Shown: positions 11,330 through 23,574, numbered from the stretch's first letter. The stretch is 64,000 nucleotides of DNA from Ovis canadensis (GCF_042477335.2 NC_091264.1:34969386-35033385), one strand, 5' to 3'. The notes: generated by a model not told the origin, from the letters alone. A program made the numbers and translations.

Positions 11330-11525
11330 GATTAATGTTCTCACACTCAGCTCCCAACAGGAAATAGACAGACCTGGTCTAAGTAGGCTTAAGGTCTCTA
11401 AGCCTCAGTTTCCTTGCTTGGAAACTACCTATACTTCAGACTTGGCATTAGTATTAATAATATCCATAAAACTCCTAGAACAAGATCTGATGCACAAAAG
11501 CATTTAACAAAGAGTTAATTTCCTT
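11330..11525 (+). repeat. MIR
   Basis: A diverged MIR with TCTCTAAGCCTCAGTTTCCT and a downstream CTAGAACAAGATCTG part. Confidence 0.6.
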
Positions 11526-11699
11526 CCTGCCACACCCAGCTCCCATATCACCATTCTATCTCCTTGTGTTGTCTCTTTCCCAATATTGATTTGAGACTGG
11601 AACTGCATTGTTTCCCAGGTGGGGAAAGCTTAAACTTCAATTGCTTTTGCAAGCAACTTTGATTTATCTTGGCAAGCGACTTTGATGCTTTCAAAATGC

Positions 11700-11786
11700 A
11701 GTGTTGGAGAGTCCCTTGGACAGCAAAGAGATCAAATCAGTCAATCCTAAAGGAAATCAGTCCTGAATATTCATTGGCAGAATAGA
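11700..11786 (+). mobile_element. BovB LINE internal fragment
   Basis: A sense fragment from near the ORF2 end (GAGAGTCCCTTGGACAGCAA through GAATATTCATTGG). Confidence 0.8.
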
Positions 11787-11794
11787 TAAGAACA

Positions 11795-11965
11795 TGGCTA
11801 CTGCAGCCAAACTACTGAGTTGTCCAACGACTGGCTTTGTAACCTTAGGAGAGTTACTTGATTACTGTGGCCTTAGTTTGCTCTTCTGTAAAGTAGGAAT
11901 CATAATTGTACCTGCTCCACATGATTAAACTTGTAAATAGACCCTAAAGCACTAAGAGTAAAATT
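11795..11965 (+). repeat. MIR
   Basis: MIR core: GACTGGCTTTGTAACCTTAG, CCTTAGTTTGCTCTTCTGTA, then a GATTAAACTTGTAAA 3' part. Confidence 0.6.
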
Positions 11966-12177
11966 TGTATAGGCTTGTTATTATCTTCTTTCAAATTGGA
12001 GGGAGATAGAAAAGGATCAAATCACAGCATCCTGAACTGGGGGTCACCCAGAAGCAGTATATCTGTAAGAGAGTGGCAAACTGGCCAGCTCAAACTTGAA
12101 GTTACTGTGCATCTACTCTGTATGTTGAGCTTAGCTGGGGTGGGAGAATTGGTAAGAGATGAATTAAAACACAATAG

Positions 12178-12345
12178 CAGCAGCTGTATAGCACAGGGAA
12201 CTCAGCCTGGTGCTCTGTGATGACCTAGAAGGGTGGGATAAGGGTGGCTCAAGAGGGAGGGGATATAAGTATACTTATAGCTGATTCGCATTGTTGTATG
12301 GCAGAAACCAGCACAACATTATAAAGCAATTATCCAACAATTAAG
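12178..12345 (+). repeat. L1 3' UTR end
   Basis: A cetartiodactyl L1 tail: TATAGCACAGGGAACTCAGC, TGGGATAAGGGTGG, AGCACAACATTATAAAGCAA. Confidence 0.75.
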
Positions 12346-12370
12346 CAAACAAACAAACAAAAACCAATAG

Positions 12371-12480
12371 CAGGGACTTCCCCGGTGGTCCACTGCAGGG
12401 GGCCTAGGTTCAATCCTTGGTCAAGGAACTAGATCTCACATGCCACAACTAAGACCCAAGGCAGCCAAATAAATAATAAT
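12371..12480 (+). repeat. CHR-type SINE
   Basis: A tRNA-derived head GGGACTTCCCCGGTGGTCCA and a CATGCCACAACTAAGACC body, with an AAATAAATAATAAT tail followed by a T run at about 12502-12520. Confidence 0.75.
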
Positions 12481-12699
12481 TAAATTTAAGTAAATACTTC
12501 TTTTTTTTTTTTTTTTTTAAAGCACAATGGTAGTGTGCTGAAAACGAGGGGCACATATTGTTTTCATTGCTCCGAGCTGGCTACCAACAGCTTATCTCCT
12601 CCATGGTATCTTGGGAACTGGTGATCTTTTTGTTTGTTTTTTAATTTTCATGGTTTCTAATCAAATAGAGTTCCAAACAGCCTGTTAAAGACCTCGGTT

Positions 12700-12896
12700 G
12701 AACTACAGAAGCACACAGGAACGGCTGAATAGCGTCAGAGCCAGTAGACGGACAGTCTCCGCCCACCTAGTGAGGCTGACCTTGACTGATGGGCTTTAAT
12801 GAAGCAGGCGGAGTCAGTTTCCATGGTGTGAACACAACAAGACAGGCAGCGAGGACTTCCTGCCAAGCCGGAGCATTGCAGATTGCAAACAAGATA
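12700..12896 (+). promoter_or_regulatory. ANKRD66: candidate ANKRD66 promoter and 5' noncoding exon
   Basis: This non-repetitive, GC-richer segment lies 3.2 kb upstream of the coding acceptor at 16077. It contains a GC-box-like CCGCCCACC near 12760, an imperfect X-box-like palindrome (12817-12830), and ends at a consensus donor GTGAGT (12897-12902). A transcript starting here and splicing to 16078 would give a short noncoding first exon. This is inference from position and motifs; no TATA box is evident and the transcription start is unknown. Confidence 0.4.
12817..12830 (+). promoter_or_regulatory. X-box-like (RFX-type) motif
   Basis: GTTTCCATGGTGTG fits 12 of 14 positions of the RFX X-box consensus RYYNYYATRRNRAC. 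The last two positions deviate. It lies about 70 bp upstream of the candidate first-exon donor. RFX sites mark ciliary gene promoters, but chance occurrence is possible. Confidence 0.3.
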
Positions 12897-12902
12897 GTGA
12901 GT

Positions 12903-13187
12903 ATTTTTACATTGATTCTGTCTTCAGATCTTTACTGAAGTTATTTCAGATCATTCTTATTTATTAGAACTTATATTTACTGACAACTTTTTGACATTGA
13001 GACACCTGTCATGAGAAAGATGGAAATTCAAATGCACAATCAAATTTACAGGGATTCTAGTGCTGGAAATTTTGTTAAATTTTCACAGTTATGGTAGGCT
13101 TAGTGAATTGTTTCTGTTTTCTACAAATAATGTTTTGGCTTTTTGTAAGAAAGGCACTAATTAATAGTATCAATGAGTTTTAAACAG
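12903..13187. other. no feature recognised
   Basis: AT-rich sequence after the candidate donor. No repeat is assigned. Confidence 0.5.
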
Positions 13188-13221
13188 CTTTTTTGAGATA
13201 TAATTCACATACCATAAAAAT

Positions 13222-13392
13222 CTGCCGGCAGTGCAAGGAGACTCAGGTTTCCTGGGTCGGGAAGATTCCCTGGGGAAGGGAATGGCAACCCACTCCAGTA
13301 TTCTTGCCTGGAGAATCCCATGGACAGAGGAGCTGGACAAGCTATAGTCCATGTGGTCGCAAGAGTCGGACTTAGTGACTAAACCACCACCA
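13222..13392 (+). repeat. Bov-tA SINE in L1
   Basis: 5'-truncated sense copy (CTGCCGGCAGTGCAAGGAGA to GACTAAACCACCACC), inserted between two colinear parts of an L1. Confidence 0.88.
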
Positions 13393-14135
13393 CAACCACC
13401 GTAAAATTCATCTCTTTCAAGTACACAGTTCAGTGGTTTTTAATAAATTCAAAGTTGTGAAAGCATCACCCTCCACTACCTAATTTTAGGACATTTCATC
13501 ACCCCAGAAAGAAATCCTATGCTCCTTGGCTTACTTTCCATCCCCAAATCATCCTAGTCCTAGACCATCAATAATCTACGTTCCGTCTCTACAGATTTGC
13601 CTACTCTGGACATTTCACACATATGGACTCTTACAACACGTGGTCTTTTGTGACTGGCTTCTTTCACTTAGCATGTTTTCAAGGTTCATGCAAATTGTAG
13701 CATGTAGCAAGTCCTCATTTTTAAATTGTCAAATACTATTCCAGTAAAATAGGAGTATCCCATATTTTATTTCTGCATTCATCTGCTAGACATATTTTCC
13801 CACTTTTTGAAGTATTCTGTATTGAAGAATACTGCTATAAACATTTGTGTACAAGTGTTTGTGTGGTCATATGGCTTCATTTCTTTTAGGTTTACTCCTA
13901 GAAGTGGAGTTCTGGTCATATGAGAACTCCATGTTTAATTTCAGTCTTTTGAAGAATTACCAACTGCTTTCCGAAGTGACTGCATCATTTTCTATTCCCA
14001 TCACAAGGTATGACGATCCCAGTTTCTCCACATCCTCACACTTGTTATTATTTGCCTTTTAAATTATTTGTTATCCCAGTGGCTGTGAAATGGTGTCTCA
14101 TTGTGGTTTTGATTTGCATTTACCTAATGACTAAT

Positions 14136-14346
14136 GGGGCTTGCCCATTAGCTCAGCAGTAAAGAATCCACCCGCAATGCAGGCACAGGTTCAATCCCTG
14201 GGTTGGAATATCCCCTGGAAGAGGGCATGGCAACCCACTCCAGTATTCTTGCCTGGAGAATCCCATGGATAGAGGAACCTTGTGGGCTACATTTCATAGG
14301 ATAGTGAAGAGTTGAACATGACTGAAGTGCCTTAGCATGCACACAC
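14136..14346 (+). repeat. Bov-tA SINE in L1, with TSD
   Basis: Sense copy flanked by the target duplication AATGACTAATG (14125-14135) and AATAACTAATG (14347-14357), 10 of 11 identical. Confidence 0.93.
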
Positions 14347-14400
14347 AATAACTAATGATATTAAGCATCTTTTCATGTGCTTATTGGCTCTGTACATTTT

Positions 14401-14827
14401 TTTTAAAAATCTTCTACTTATATTCCACTGAAAACTTACACTTAAATTGCAACTTTCCCATGAGAAGTTGTGGAATATCCTTGGGATGAAATCAGTTGCA
14501 AACCAAATGGGGCTGATTTTTGCATAAACCTGCTTAAAGGTTTATGAGAAGGGCAAAGAGGCTCCCAGACACAATGGTGTGACTTTTTGTGACACCTGCA
14601 AGTTGGAAATCCTCTAGTATTTCTGTTTCCCATTTCACTTTATCATTGAGCAAATGCTCCAGTGTCAAGTTTTTCTACTAAAAAATGCAAGCCAAAAAGA
14701 TAAAACATAACCTGTGTCATCTTTGGTTACTCAGCATATGCACTTCCTGCAAAAGACGTGTCTTTGTCCTGCACGCTCAGAGATTTAGAACCACTTTGGG
14801 CTGACACCCAAGTATCTATCCTTTTTT
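14401..14827. other. no gene recognised
   Basis: Anonymous sequence. A 63-codon minus ORF (14442-14633) has no identifiable domain. Confidence 0.5.
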
Positions 14828-15010
14828 CAAAATTTATTTACTTTTGGCTGTGTTGGGTCTTAGTGGCAGCACATTGTGATACGTGGACTTTTCTCTAGTT
14901 GTAGTTTGCAGGCTTATTTACCCTGTGAGACCTTCCTGGACCAGGGATGGAACCCCTGCCCCTGCATTGGCACGCAGATTCTTAACCACTGGCCCACCAA
15001 GGAAGTCCTG
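14828..15010 (-). repeat. CHR-type SINE
   Basis: An antisense copy: TTTTGGCTGTGTTGGGTCTT at one end, CCAGGGATGGAACCCCTGCC, and ending CCCACCAAGGAAGTCC. Confidence 0.85.
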
Positions 15011-15378
15011 ATATAAATAATTTTTACTGCCTTAATTTCTTTCAAGAACTTAGTTTTTTGTTTGTTTGTTTGTTTTTTGTTTTTTCCACTCTGTGTGTAC
15101 CATGGTGAAGAAAACCTTGACTGCTAGTTCAGTTTGGTGACACAGCTTTGCTTCACGCTAAGGTATCGGCAGTTTTCTACATCATTACTTTTGAGCCATC
15201 AGGCCAAACATTAGCACAGTGAACAAGACCAATGACATTTTAATAGTATAATAAAAAAGAATTTTGACCCCATGGATCCCCAGAAAAATTCCCTGAAGTC
15301 CTGTCTACAGACTGTAATTTGAGAACTGAGGGTTTATCTCTTAATGTTGTAAACAATTTAGCCATTTTATTTGTTTAC
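15011..15378. other. no gene recognised; (GTTT)n at 15058-15082
   Basis: A short GTTT-rich tract followed by anonymous sequence. Confidence 0.5.
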
Positions 15379-15582
15379 CTTCCCGGTGGCTAGAGGTAAA
15401 GAATCTGCCTACAGTGCAGGAAACACAGGAGATGCGTGTTTGATCCCTGGGTCAGGAAGATCCCCTGGAGGAGGAAATGGCTATCCACTCCAGAATTCTT
15501 GCTGAAAAATTCCTCAGATGGAGAAGGCTGGTGGGCTCTTGTCCAAAGGGCTGCAAAGAGTCAGACATAGCTGAACAACCCC
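15379..15582 (+). repeat. Bov-tA SINE
   Basis: Diverged sense copy, from ACCTTCCCGGTGGCTAGAGG to CAGACATAGCTGAACAACC. Confidence 0.88.
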
Positions 15583-15639
15583 ACACACTCACCATCTCTT
15601 GAATTCGTGTAGCAACGATAGTTAATTACCTGGTCTGTG

Positions 15640-15790
15640 TCCAGTATAGACTGTTCACATGAATTGTCCTTGTGTCCTCACAAGACCCTGGCTAATTATA
15701 CTCACTCTTTGGATGAGAAAGATGAGGTACAGAGTTACGCAACTAACTCAGGGTCACACTGCTATCACTTTGGAGTAGGAGTGGGAAGTA
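15640..15790 (-). repeat. MIR
   Basis: Antisense MIR: GATGAGAAAGATGAGGTACA and CTCAGGGTCACACTGCTATC. Confidence 0.6.
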
Positions 15791-15981
15791 GTACTGGGAA
15801 GTGGTTTGAGGCCAATTAGCAAATGTCAGCCCTTGAGTTTAGCCTATAATCCTATAGGTAGAAAGGAACTGTTGAAAGGTTTTGGATGGGGCATCGGCAG
15901 GCACTAACCACATAGTAGCTAAGATCCAATACACCCTCAATAGGGCACACACATGAAGCAACCCTGGATGCAAATGTATGA

Positions 15982-16565
<584 letters not shown>

Positions 16566-16914
16566 TCTGCCCTCTTAACCTCTAGCGGAAATGGAGCATC
16601 GTTCCTGCTCATAGGACAGGAACTTTGTCTTGTTCATGGCCAGGGGCACGCTAAACTAGTCTCGGTTATAGGACTGTAGAAGGAAAATGGCAGAAACTCC
16701 ACCAAGGGGCCTGTGAAGACCTTCAGCCATAGAATACCATTAAAGAATGTTAGGAAAGTGTGATAGTCAACTTTGCTTTTTAAAAATTTGTTTCGACTCC
16801 TGTACGGAGACTGGGCTGGCAGGAAGCAAGCCAAAGAAATCAGTTGGGAGAATTTTGCAGAAATTTAAGCACAGCGAATGGAGTTATACTAAAGCACCTG
16901 TCAGTGGAACATTT

Positions 16915-17050
16915 GCTGAATGCCGGTCTCTGTGCTATGTACTTTTTGCCGGTGATTTCATTTGTACTTCTGAAGAACTCAGTGAGATAAGTGATATTTT
17001 ATACAAATAAGGAAACTAAACTTCAGCCGTTTGTTTCTCATCTGGGTTGT
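16915..17050 (-). repeat. MIR
   Basis: An antisense MIR with CTGTGCTATGTACTTTTTGC and CAAATAAGGAAACTAAACTT. Confidence 0.6.
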
Positions 17051-17156
17051 TATGGTTAGCAAGCAGTATTTATTCTCAGGTATAAACCCACATCTATATG
17101 ACTAGAAAGCATGAGCACTTAATCTGTGCTAGTTTTCACATGACTGGGACTTAAAG

Positions 17157-17608
17157 TATTTTTTATTGAGATGTAATTAACATACATTATTATATCAGTT
17201 TTCGTGTCTAACATAATGATTCCATTTTTGCATAAATTGTCAAATGCCGCAATAACTTGGTTAACTTCTGTCACCATATATATTTTTTTCCTTGTGATAA
17301 CTTGTAAGATCTACCCTCTTAGCAACTTTCAAGTATGCAATGGAGTATTATTGATGATAGTCACCATAGTATATATTACATCCTATTGACATTTATAACT
17401 GGAAGTTTGTACCTTTTGACCACCTTCGCCCATTTCACACCCACCCACACCCCAGGACTCTGTTCTCTGTAGCTATGAGCTCAGTTTTTTGTTTCTAGCT
17501 TCTGCCTATAGTGCGATCATATGATATTTGTCTTCCTCTGTCTGCCTTATTTCATTTAGGATCATGCCCCTCAAGGTCCATCCCTGTTGTTACAAAATAT
17601 TTGGTTTT
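17157..17608 (-). mobile_element. L1 3' UTR fragment
   Basis: An antisense L1: TATTTTTTATTGAGATGTAA, AACTTGTAAGATCTACCCTC, TATGATATTTGTCTTCCTCT and CTTATTTCATTTAGGATCAT. Confidence 0.8.
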
Positions 17609-17993
17609 GCAATCAGCACTGGTACTGCTGAAAGCAGAGGGAAACGTATGGGTGCCAGCTCAGATGGGGAGTTGGAGAGTGGACAGAGTAACTTAGGAGA
17701 AAAAGCAAATTCTTGGGTGGCATCTGCAAGAATGGACAAGAGAGGGGAGCATCCTGAAAGGAGCAGAGGGAATCCTTCGAGGGCTCAGACCCGGAACAGG
17801 AGCAAAGGGGTTAAGGTGGGGCCCTGAGTCCCTGGTAAGAAGAGGGAGAACAGAGGAAGGGGTGATGCTAAGAAACTGGAGGGGCCTCAAGGGCAAATGT
17901 CTCCCCCTCTTCTGTGCCACCTAGGCTAGCTCTGGCCTCAGCCTGGCGGAGACTCTTTCATCTTAACCTCCTGTTTCTTCTGGGTTCATCTAA

Positions 17994-18224
<231 letters not shown>

Positions 18225-18237
18225 TAAGTTTCCTTTG

Positions 18238-18300
18238 GTGCTGTGCTCCATGCTCAGTTGTGTCTGACTCTTTGTGACCCCACGGACTGTATTTACAGTG
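18238..18300 (-). repeat. Bov-tA/Bov-A fragment
   Basis: A short antisense fragment: CTCAGTTGTGTCTGACTCTT and GTGACCCCACGGACTGTA. Confidence 0.75.
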
Positions 18301-18524
18301 AAAAATAGAACCAGTGACCAAGGTCTGTACCAATTCAGTGGTCTCAGGCTGCTGAAAATGAAGTGACACAATCCAACCAGTCGTTGTTTGAGTTTTTATT
18401 AATATTTCATTGAAATGACTAGTTTGGGGTGGAAATTATATTATTTTACAATATTTAGATTATAATTAAATATAATATCAAAAGCTATTGTTTGAGATTA
18501 GCAGACATTACTATATATAAACAG

Positions 18525-18722
18525 ATAAACAACAAAGTCCTATTGTATGGCACAGGAAACTATATTCAATATATCTTATAATATCTTGTAATAACCTATA
18601 AGAGAAAAATATCTGAAAAAAGAATATATATATTCATATATGTATATGTAAAACAAAATCACCTTGCTGTATACCAGGTATTAACACACCTTTGTAAATC
18701 AACTATACTTCCAGTTTTTAAA
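18525..18722 (+). repeat. L1 3' UTR end
   Basis: The L1 tail phrases GTATGGCACAGGAAACTATA, AATCACCTTGCTGTATACC and TTTGTAAATCAACTATACTT. Confidence 0.75.
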
Positions 18723-18984
18723 AAGTTGTCATTACCTTACAGAAAATAAAAATTAGAAAAGGCATGTCAGGCAGTTAATTAATTTAAAAATTATATTTTT
18801 TCTGGAAAAATCTATTGTTTTAAAATTATGCAATGTTATAATTATTATAACTGTACATGATTATTACAATAATTTTAATAATATATAATAATTATAATTG
18901 TTATCTTAGACTATACATAAACTATCTGAGATAGGAGAAGTGGGACACAAATCTGAAAAGGGGAGATAGTACAAGATTCTTGGA

Positions 18985-19120
18985 CCCCCTTCAGATGCTC
19001 GAAAACTCTTCAAACCAGCTTTGTCACCTTAGACAAATTGTCTCCTTCCTGGCCCTCAGTTTCCTCATATTTTAAATGAAGCAGGTGAATTAGGCTGCTA
19101 TCATCCATAAGGGGCCTTCT
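18985..19120 (+). repeat. MIR remnant
   Basis: TTGTCACCTTAGACAAATTG and CCCTCAGTTTCCTCATATTT. Confidence 0.5.
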
Positions 19121-19259
19121 ACTTTTTAAAATGCCTAATTATCTGTGACTCTCCTACTTACACACTCACGAAAGTTAAGAACTTTTCTAGCACCCATTAA
19201 TTGTTTTTTCTCTCAGCCAATCATTCAAATAGACTTAAGTATCAATTATGTACATGATT

Positions 19260-19526
19260 CGGAGAAAGCAATGGCACCCCACTCCAGTACTCTTGCCTGG
19301 AAAATCCCATGGGCAGAGGAGCCTAGTGGGCTGCAGTCCATGGGGTTGCTATGAGTCAGACACAACTGAGCAACTTCACTTTCACTTTTCACTTTCATGC
19401 ATTGGAGAAGGAAATGGCAACCTGCTCCAGTGTTCTTGCCTGGAGAATCCCAGGGACGGGGGAGCCTGGTGGGCTGCCGGCTATGGGGTCGCACAGAGTT
19501 GGACACAACTGCAGTGACTTAGCAGC
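19260..19526 (+). repeat. Bov-A2 SINE with 12-bp TSD
   Basis: Two Bov-A units joined by a TTCACTTTTCACTTTCATGC linker. The perfect duplication ATGTACATGATT flanks it (19248-19259, 19527-19538). Confidence 0.95.
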
Positions 19527-19538
19527 ATGTACATGATT

Positions 19539-19735
19539 GGACTTCCCTGGTGGCTCAGAGGGTGAAGAGTCTGCCTGCAATGCAGGAAACCTGGGTTCAA
19601 TTCCTTGGAGATGGGAATGGCAACCCACTCCAGTATTCTTGTCTGGAGAATCCCCATGGACAGAGGAGCCTGGCGGGCTACAGCCCATGGGGTTGCGAAG
19701 AGTCGGACATGACTGAGCAACTTCACTTTCATGTA
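19539..19735 (+). repeat. Bov-tA SINE
   Basis: Sense copy beginning GGACTTCCCTGGTGGCTCAG directly after the Bov-A2 target duplication and ending near CACTTTCATGTACAGG. Confidence 0.93.
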
Positions 19736-19792
19736 CAGGAAGGTTCTAGCTCTGAGAGGGATGTTGATAAAATTGAAGAATGCATAATCTGG

Positions 19793-20006
19793 CTGCTTCT
19801 CTGGTGGCTGAGTAGTCAAGAATCCACCTGCAATGCAGGAGCTGTGGGTTCGATCCCTGGGTTGGGAAGATCTCCTGGAGAAGGAAATAAAACCCACTCC
19901 AGTGTTCTTGCCTGGGAAATCCCATGGACAGAAGAGCCTGGCAGGGTACAGTCCATGGGGTCGCAAAGAGTCAGACACGACTTAGCGACTAAACAACAGC
20001 ATCAAC
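19793..20006 (+). repeat. Bov-tA SINE with TSD
   Basis: Sense copy flanked by ATAATCTGG (19784-19792 and 20007-20015). It is the third SINE in the same orientation within 760 bp. Confidence 0.92.
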
Positions 20007-20471
20007 ATAATCTGGTTAGGTTAATAAGTAATTCATAGTTGAGACAGTAAAGGAGCAGAGTGAGGACAACATTGCTTGAAAACCAAAACGAAATCAAGAG
20101 TAAATCTAACCGTAGATTCGTTGGGGAACGAGGGTGATAGTGAAATGCCCTTCTCAGAAATACAGTCATCTTCAGAAAGTTAAACCAGTAAAATCTTTGC
20201 TTATGTTGAAAAGTGGTGTCCCATCTAAAAATATTCAAAATAATCATTAAGGTGATTTGGGAAATACAGGCAGAACCTTGAGTCCTAACTTTAAGATTCT
20301 CTCTTCTCCCTGACCCTGCCGTCATCGCCTGCATTCAGTAATCTCCATCTGTTGCAGACCTCAACATCAGCAGCATTGTTTCCTGGACCCTCTAAGACTG
20401 TAACATACCACCCTGTGACCATGACTCCCTGTCTTCATTTTCCCAGTTTTTGAATCCTCATGCAGGTATCT

Positions 20472-20850
20472 TGCCTGGAAAATCCCATGGATAGAGGAGC
20501 TGGTAGGCTGCAGTCCATGGGGTCACTAATAGTCAGACACAACTGAGCGACTTCACTTTCACTTTCCACTTTCATGCACTGGAGAAGGAAATGGCGCCCC
20601 ACTCCAGTACTCTTGCCTGGAAAATCCCATGGGCGGAGGAGCCTGGTAGGCTGCAGTCTATGGGGTTGCACAGAGTCGGACACGACTGAGTGACTTCACT
20701 TTAACTTTTCACTTTCATGCATTGGAGAAGGAAATGGCAACCCACTCCAGTGTTCTTGCCTGGACAATCCCAGGGACAGGGGAGCCTGGTGGGCTGCTGT
20801 CTATGGGGTCGCACAGAGTCGGACACGACTGAAGTGACTTAGCAGCAGCA
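20472..20850 (+). repeat. Bov-A trimer SINE
   Basis: Three Bov-A units in tandem: a 5'-truncated first (20472-20590) and two complete ones, with two CACTTTCATGCA linkers. It ends TTAGCAGCAGCA, inside the flanking duplication GCAGGTATCT (20462-20471, 20851-20860). Confidence 0.92.
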
Positions 20851-20958
20851 GCAGGTATCTGAGTCCCAGACTTCGTCTTATTCAAATTCTTTCCCTTCCA
20901 TCCTCTCACCTCCCTGAAGGTTTTACTATCTTCCTTCTGTCTGCCAGCTGGACACTGT

Positions 20959-21270
20959 GGGCTAAAAGGAAAAAAGCGCAACATGAGAACTGTGAGTTCA
21001 GTTTTATTTGAGGTCTTACTGAGGACTTTAGCTCAGGAGATAGCCTTTCAGTAGTTCTGAGAAACTGATCTCAAGAGGTGGGGGCAAGGCTAGTCTATAT
21101 ATGATTTTTTTGGTTAAAGGAATACGTGCAGTCAAGGATACATCTTGGTAAAAGATTACTGGTCATCACAAAGAAGAGGTGTGATGATTATAGTGCTTTT
21201 CTATGTATGGGAAGATACAAGAATCTTTGGATTCATTACAATTCTTCCTGAGACACATCTAACTAAAGAA
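20959..21270 (-). mobile_element. LTR-like repeat, copy A
   Basis: It shares TGAGTTCAGTTTTATTTGAG, AGTTCTGAGA and GTGCTTTTCTATGTATG with a second copy at 33.6-34.1 kb. Antisense AATAAAA (TTTTATT on +) suggests a retroviral LTR in minus orientation. Family not identified. Confidence 0.5.
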
Positions 21271-23296
21271 CCTACTTATCCAAAGCACAGAGCATCCTGT
21301 CATCATCTTTCATTTCCTGTCAGAAGCACAGAGTACTGAATGAAGTACCTCATCTCCTCAATCTCTTCTGTCTGAAGCACAGAGTGTACTGTGCAGAGAG
21401 TAACTGCAGCAGGCTAACCTTTGTAGAATTGAACGGTGAGCAAAACACCCTTTTCTCTTGTTTACTGTGCCCTGATACACTGCTTCTTTCACTCTTTTTC
21501 CACTATTTTTAACTTCCCACCCCTTGGTCCTTCTATAGTATATACCCAGAATTCCTAGCCTTGGGTAGGTCTCTGTCTTCTCCATCCCTGTTCTTGTTCT
21601 TCTCGGGAAAAGACCACAAATAAGTCGAGCAGTATCACCAGAAGTTCTAAGACTTCCATCTCCAGCCAAGCCCTTAGTTACTCTGGCCGCTGCTTCCTGT
21701 CCTTCTCAACTGTTGACAATTGCAAGTCCCCATCACATCTCAGCCTGTCCTTCAGAATGTATGCCTTCCACTTCATAAAGAATGTTAAAGTCATGGGTAA
21801 ACATTTTCAAACCTCTCAAACCAACATATTATATATATCTGTTCCTTCTTGCCTTCCCATCCATCCATCTGTGGCAAGCGTTATCCCTCCAAATAGATCC
21901 TTTATCCAAACCTTTATGTCTCCTGCAAGATCATCATTTCCTTGTTCTTTGTTTCATCTTTTGTATTTTTAAGTTTTCTCTATTCCTCCTCTTCCCTTCT
22001 CTTTGTCTTCTGAACATGCTCAGATAGCTTTTATTAAACAAACACACGAAGAGTTAGAGGTCCTTCCAGTGTCTGCTATGCCTTTCCTCTTCCCTACATT
22101 TCTAAGCTACTTGAAAGGTCCTCTATGCAATAGTCTCTACTTCTTCCCCGACTCTTCAGACTTCTTCCCCCATCGTACTGAATCAGCTCTCATTCATGGA
22201 GATCTCACTGCTAAATTAATGGCCTCTTTTCAGTGCACATCTTACCTCCACTTAATCTGGTATTTGGTTGCTCTTCCTTGTTTTATCTGCTGCTGCTGTC
22301 TTCTGGTTCTCCTACTCGAGGGCCATTTCTTCTCATGATTTTTCTAAGTTCCTATTCTTGCATGCCTTTGAGATGCTGGAATTCCTCAGGGGCCTCTGAG
22401 GTTCCTTGGTTCTCCTCTACTGAATTTCTCTGAATAATCTCAGCCCCTCTGTAGTAACCGGTGGGTGAATGACTAGGATACCCGATTGCAGCGTAACTGA
22501 AGTGGAGGAGGAGCGATTCTTCCATATAATGGGGAATGAGTGCTATTACCAGGAAAAGTGGGCAGGCAGCGCTGAGCAGACAAATACAACAAAGGGCAAT
22601 CAACCACATCACGTGTAAGTCATTTCTACTTATCATCTCCTATGAGGAACTTTGCTGTGACAGCTGGGGCTTAGAGGGAAGGAATTCTGATTAAGGAGAA
22701 ATTAATCTGGATCCTAAAAGCTAGCTAAGACTTGGTTAATGGAGGAGGGAGAAAGATTGCTGATTTGGAGTGAAGGTACCAAGTTGGAAATGCATGTAGG
22801 TTGTGTGTGGATGTGAGGAAGTGGAAAGACAAAGAAGGGATGAGTGGCTCTGGCAGAATAGAGCCTTCACAGTGGAGAGGAAAAGAGAATAAGGCTGGAT
22901 GGGTGAGCAAGCAAGTGGATGTGAACTCATCAGAGGACTGGCAAGATGAAACAGAGGCTCTAGCTAAGTTACTCCTGTAGGGGAAAAGGTGGCAATGATG
23001 CTGTGCACGTTGGACTGAATGTACTTACCCTATAGGCAAGGAGATCACATAAGGAATCTTCTAATGCTTCATTTTGCAAGTAGGTGAGGTCATGGGCTAG
23101 GATGATGAAGGGAAAAAAATATAAAAGAATATCAAAAGAAGCTTAGACAGGATTTGACGGTTTTCAGAATATTCTAGGTATCCTAGTGGAACAATCAACT
23201 TTCAATTCAGATTTTCACTTTTTTCTTTTTAAAAGTGTTAGTTTCCCCTTATAGTTATTTTAAGTTGATATGTTGTATTTTTGTTTTTATTCAATT
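21271..23296. other. no gene recognised in intron
   Basis: Anonymous intronic sequence with several 60-111-codon ORFs on both strands and no recognisable domain. Confidence 0.45.
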
Positions 23297-23304
23297 CAAT
23301 AAAT

Positions 23305-23435
23305 TCTCTCTCTCTCTCTCTCTCTCTTTTTTTTCTGGCCACACAGCAGGCAGGATTTGGTTCCCCTGTCAAGGATGGAATCCATGTCCCCCACAGCAGA
23401 AGGGCTAGTCTCAGCCACTGGACTAGGGCTAGTCC
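23305..23435 (-). repeat. (TC)n tract plus CHR-type SINE fragment
   Basis: CT repeats at about 23305-23327, a T run, then antisense CHR sequence (CTGGCCACACAGCAGGCAGG). Confidence 0.7.
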
Positions 23436-23574
23436 TTGATTCAGCTTGTCTTAAGTTGTCAATCTCTCATTCAACAAATATTTCTTTCAGGAGAAATTAA
23501 TACAACATTGTAAATCAACTCTACTTCAGTAAAATCTAAGAAAACAATTATTTTTGAACCCTACTATGTGCATG

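Larger units (their letters stand above)
13188..14400 (-). mobile_element. L1 3' fragment, split by two SINEs
   Basis: An antisense old L1: TTTTTTGAGATATAATTCAC, then TCATCACCCCAGAAAGAAAT, GTGGTCTTTTGTGACTGGCT, TTGTGTACAAGTGTTTGTGT and ATTGTGGTTTTGATTTGCAT, in the order expected for a single L1 3' region. Bov-tA copies interrupt it at 13222-13392 and 14136-14346. Confidence 0.85.

Noticed and set aside
17693..17920. 75-99-codon ORFs between ANKRD66 exons
   Set aside because: No domain and no splice-site support; they lie within the intron.
19539..19620. tRNA gene
   Set aside because: The tRNA-Glu-like sequence is the head of a Bov-tA SINE, not a functional tRNA gene.
19481..20038. Long ORFs of 162-165 codons over the SINE cluster
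   Set aside because: Translations of Bov-tA and Bov-A units, with the same peptides at every SINE.
19260..20860. CRISPR-like spaced repeats
   Set aside because: Regular repeats here are SINE monomers in mammalian DNA.
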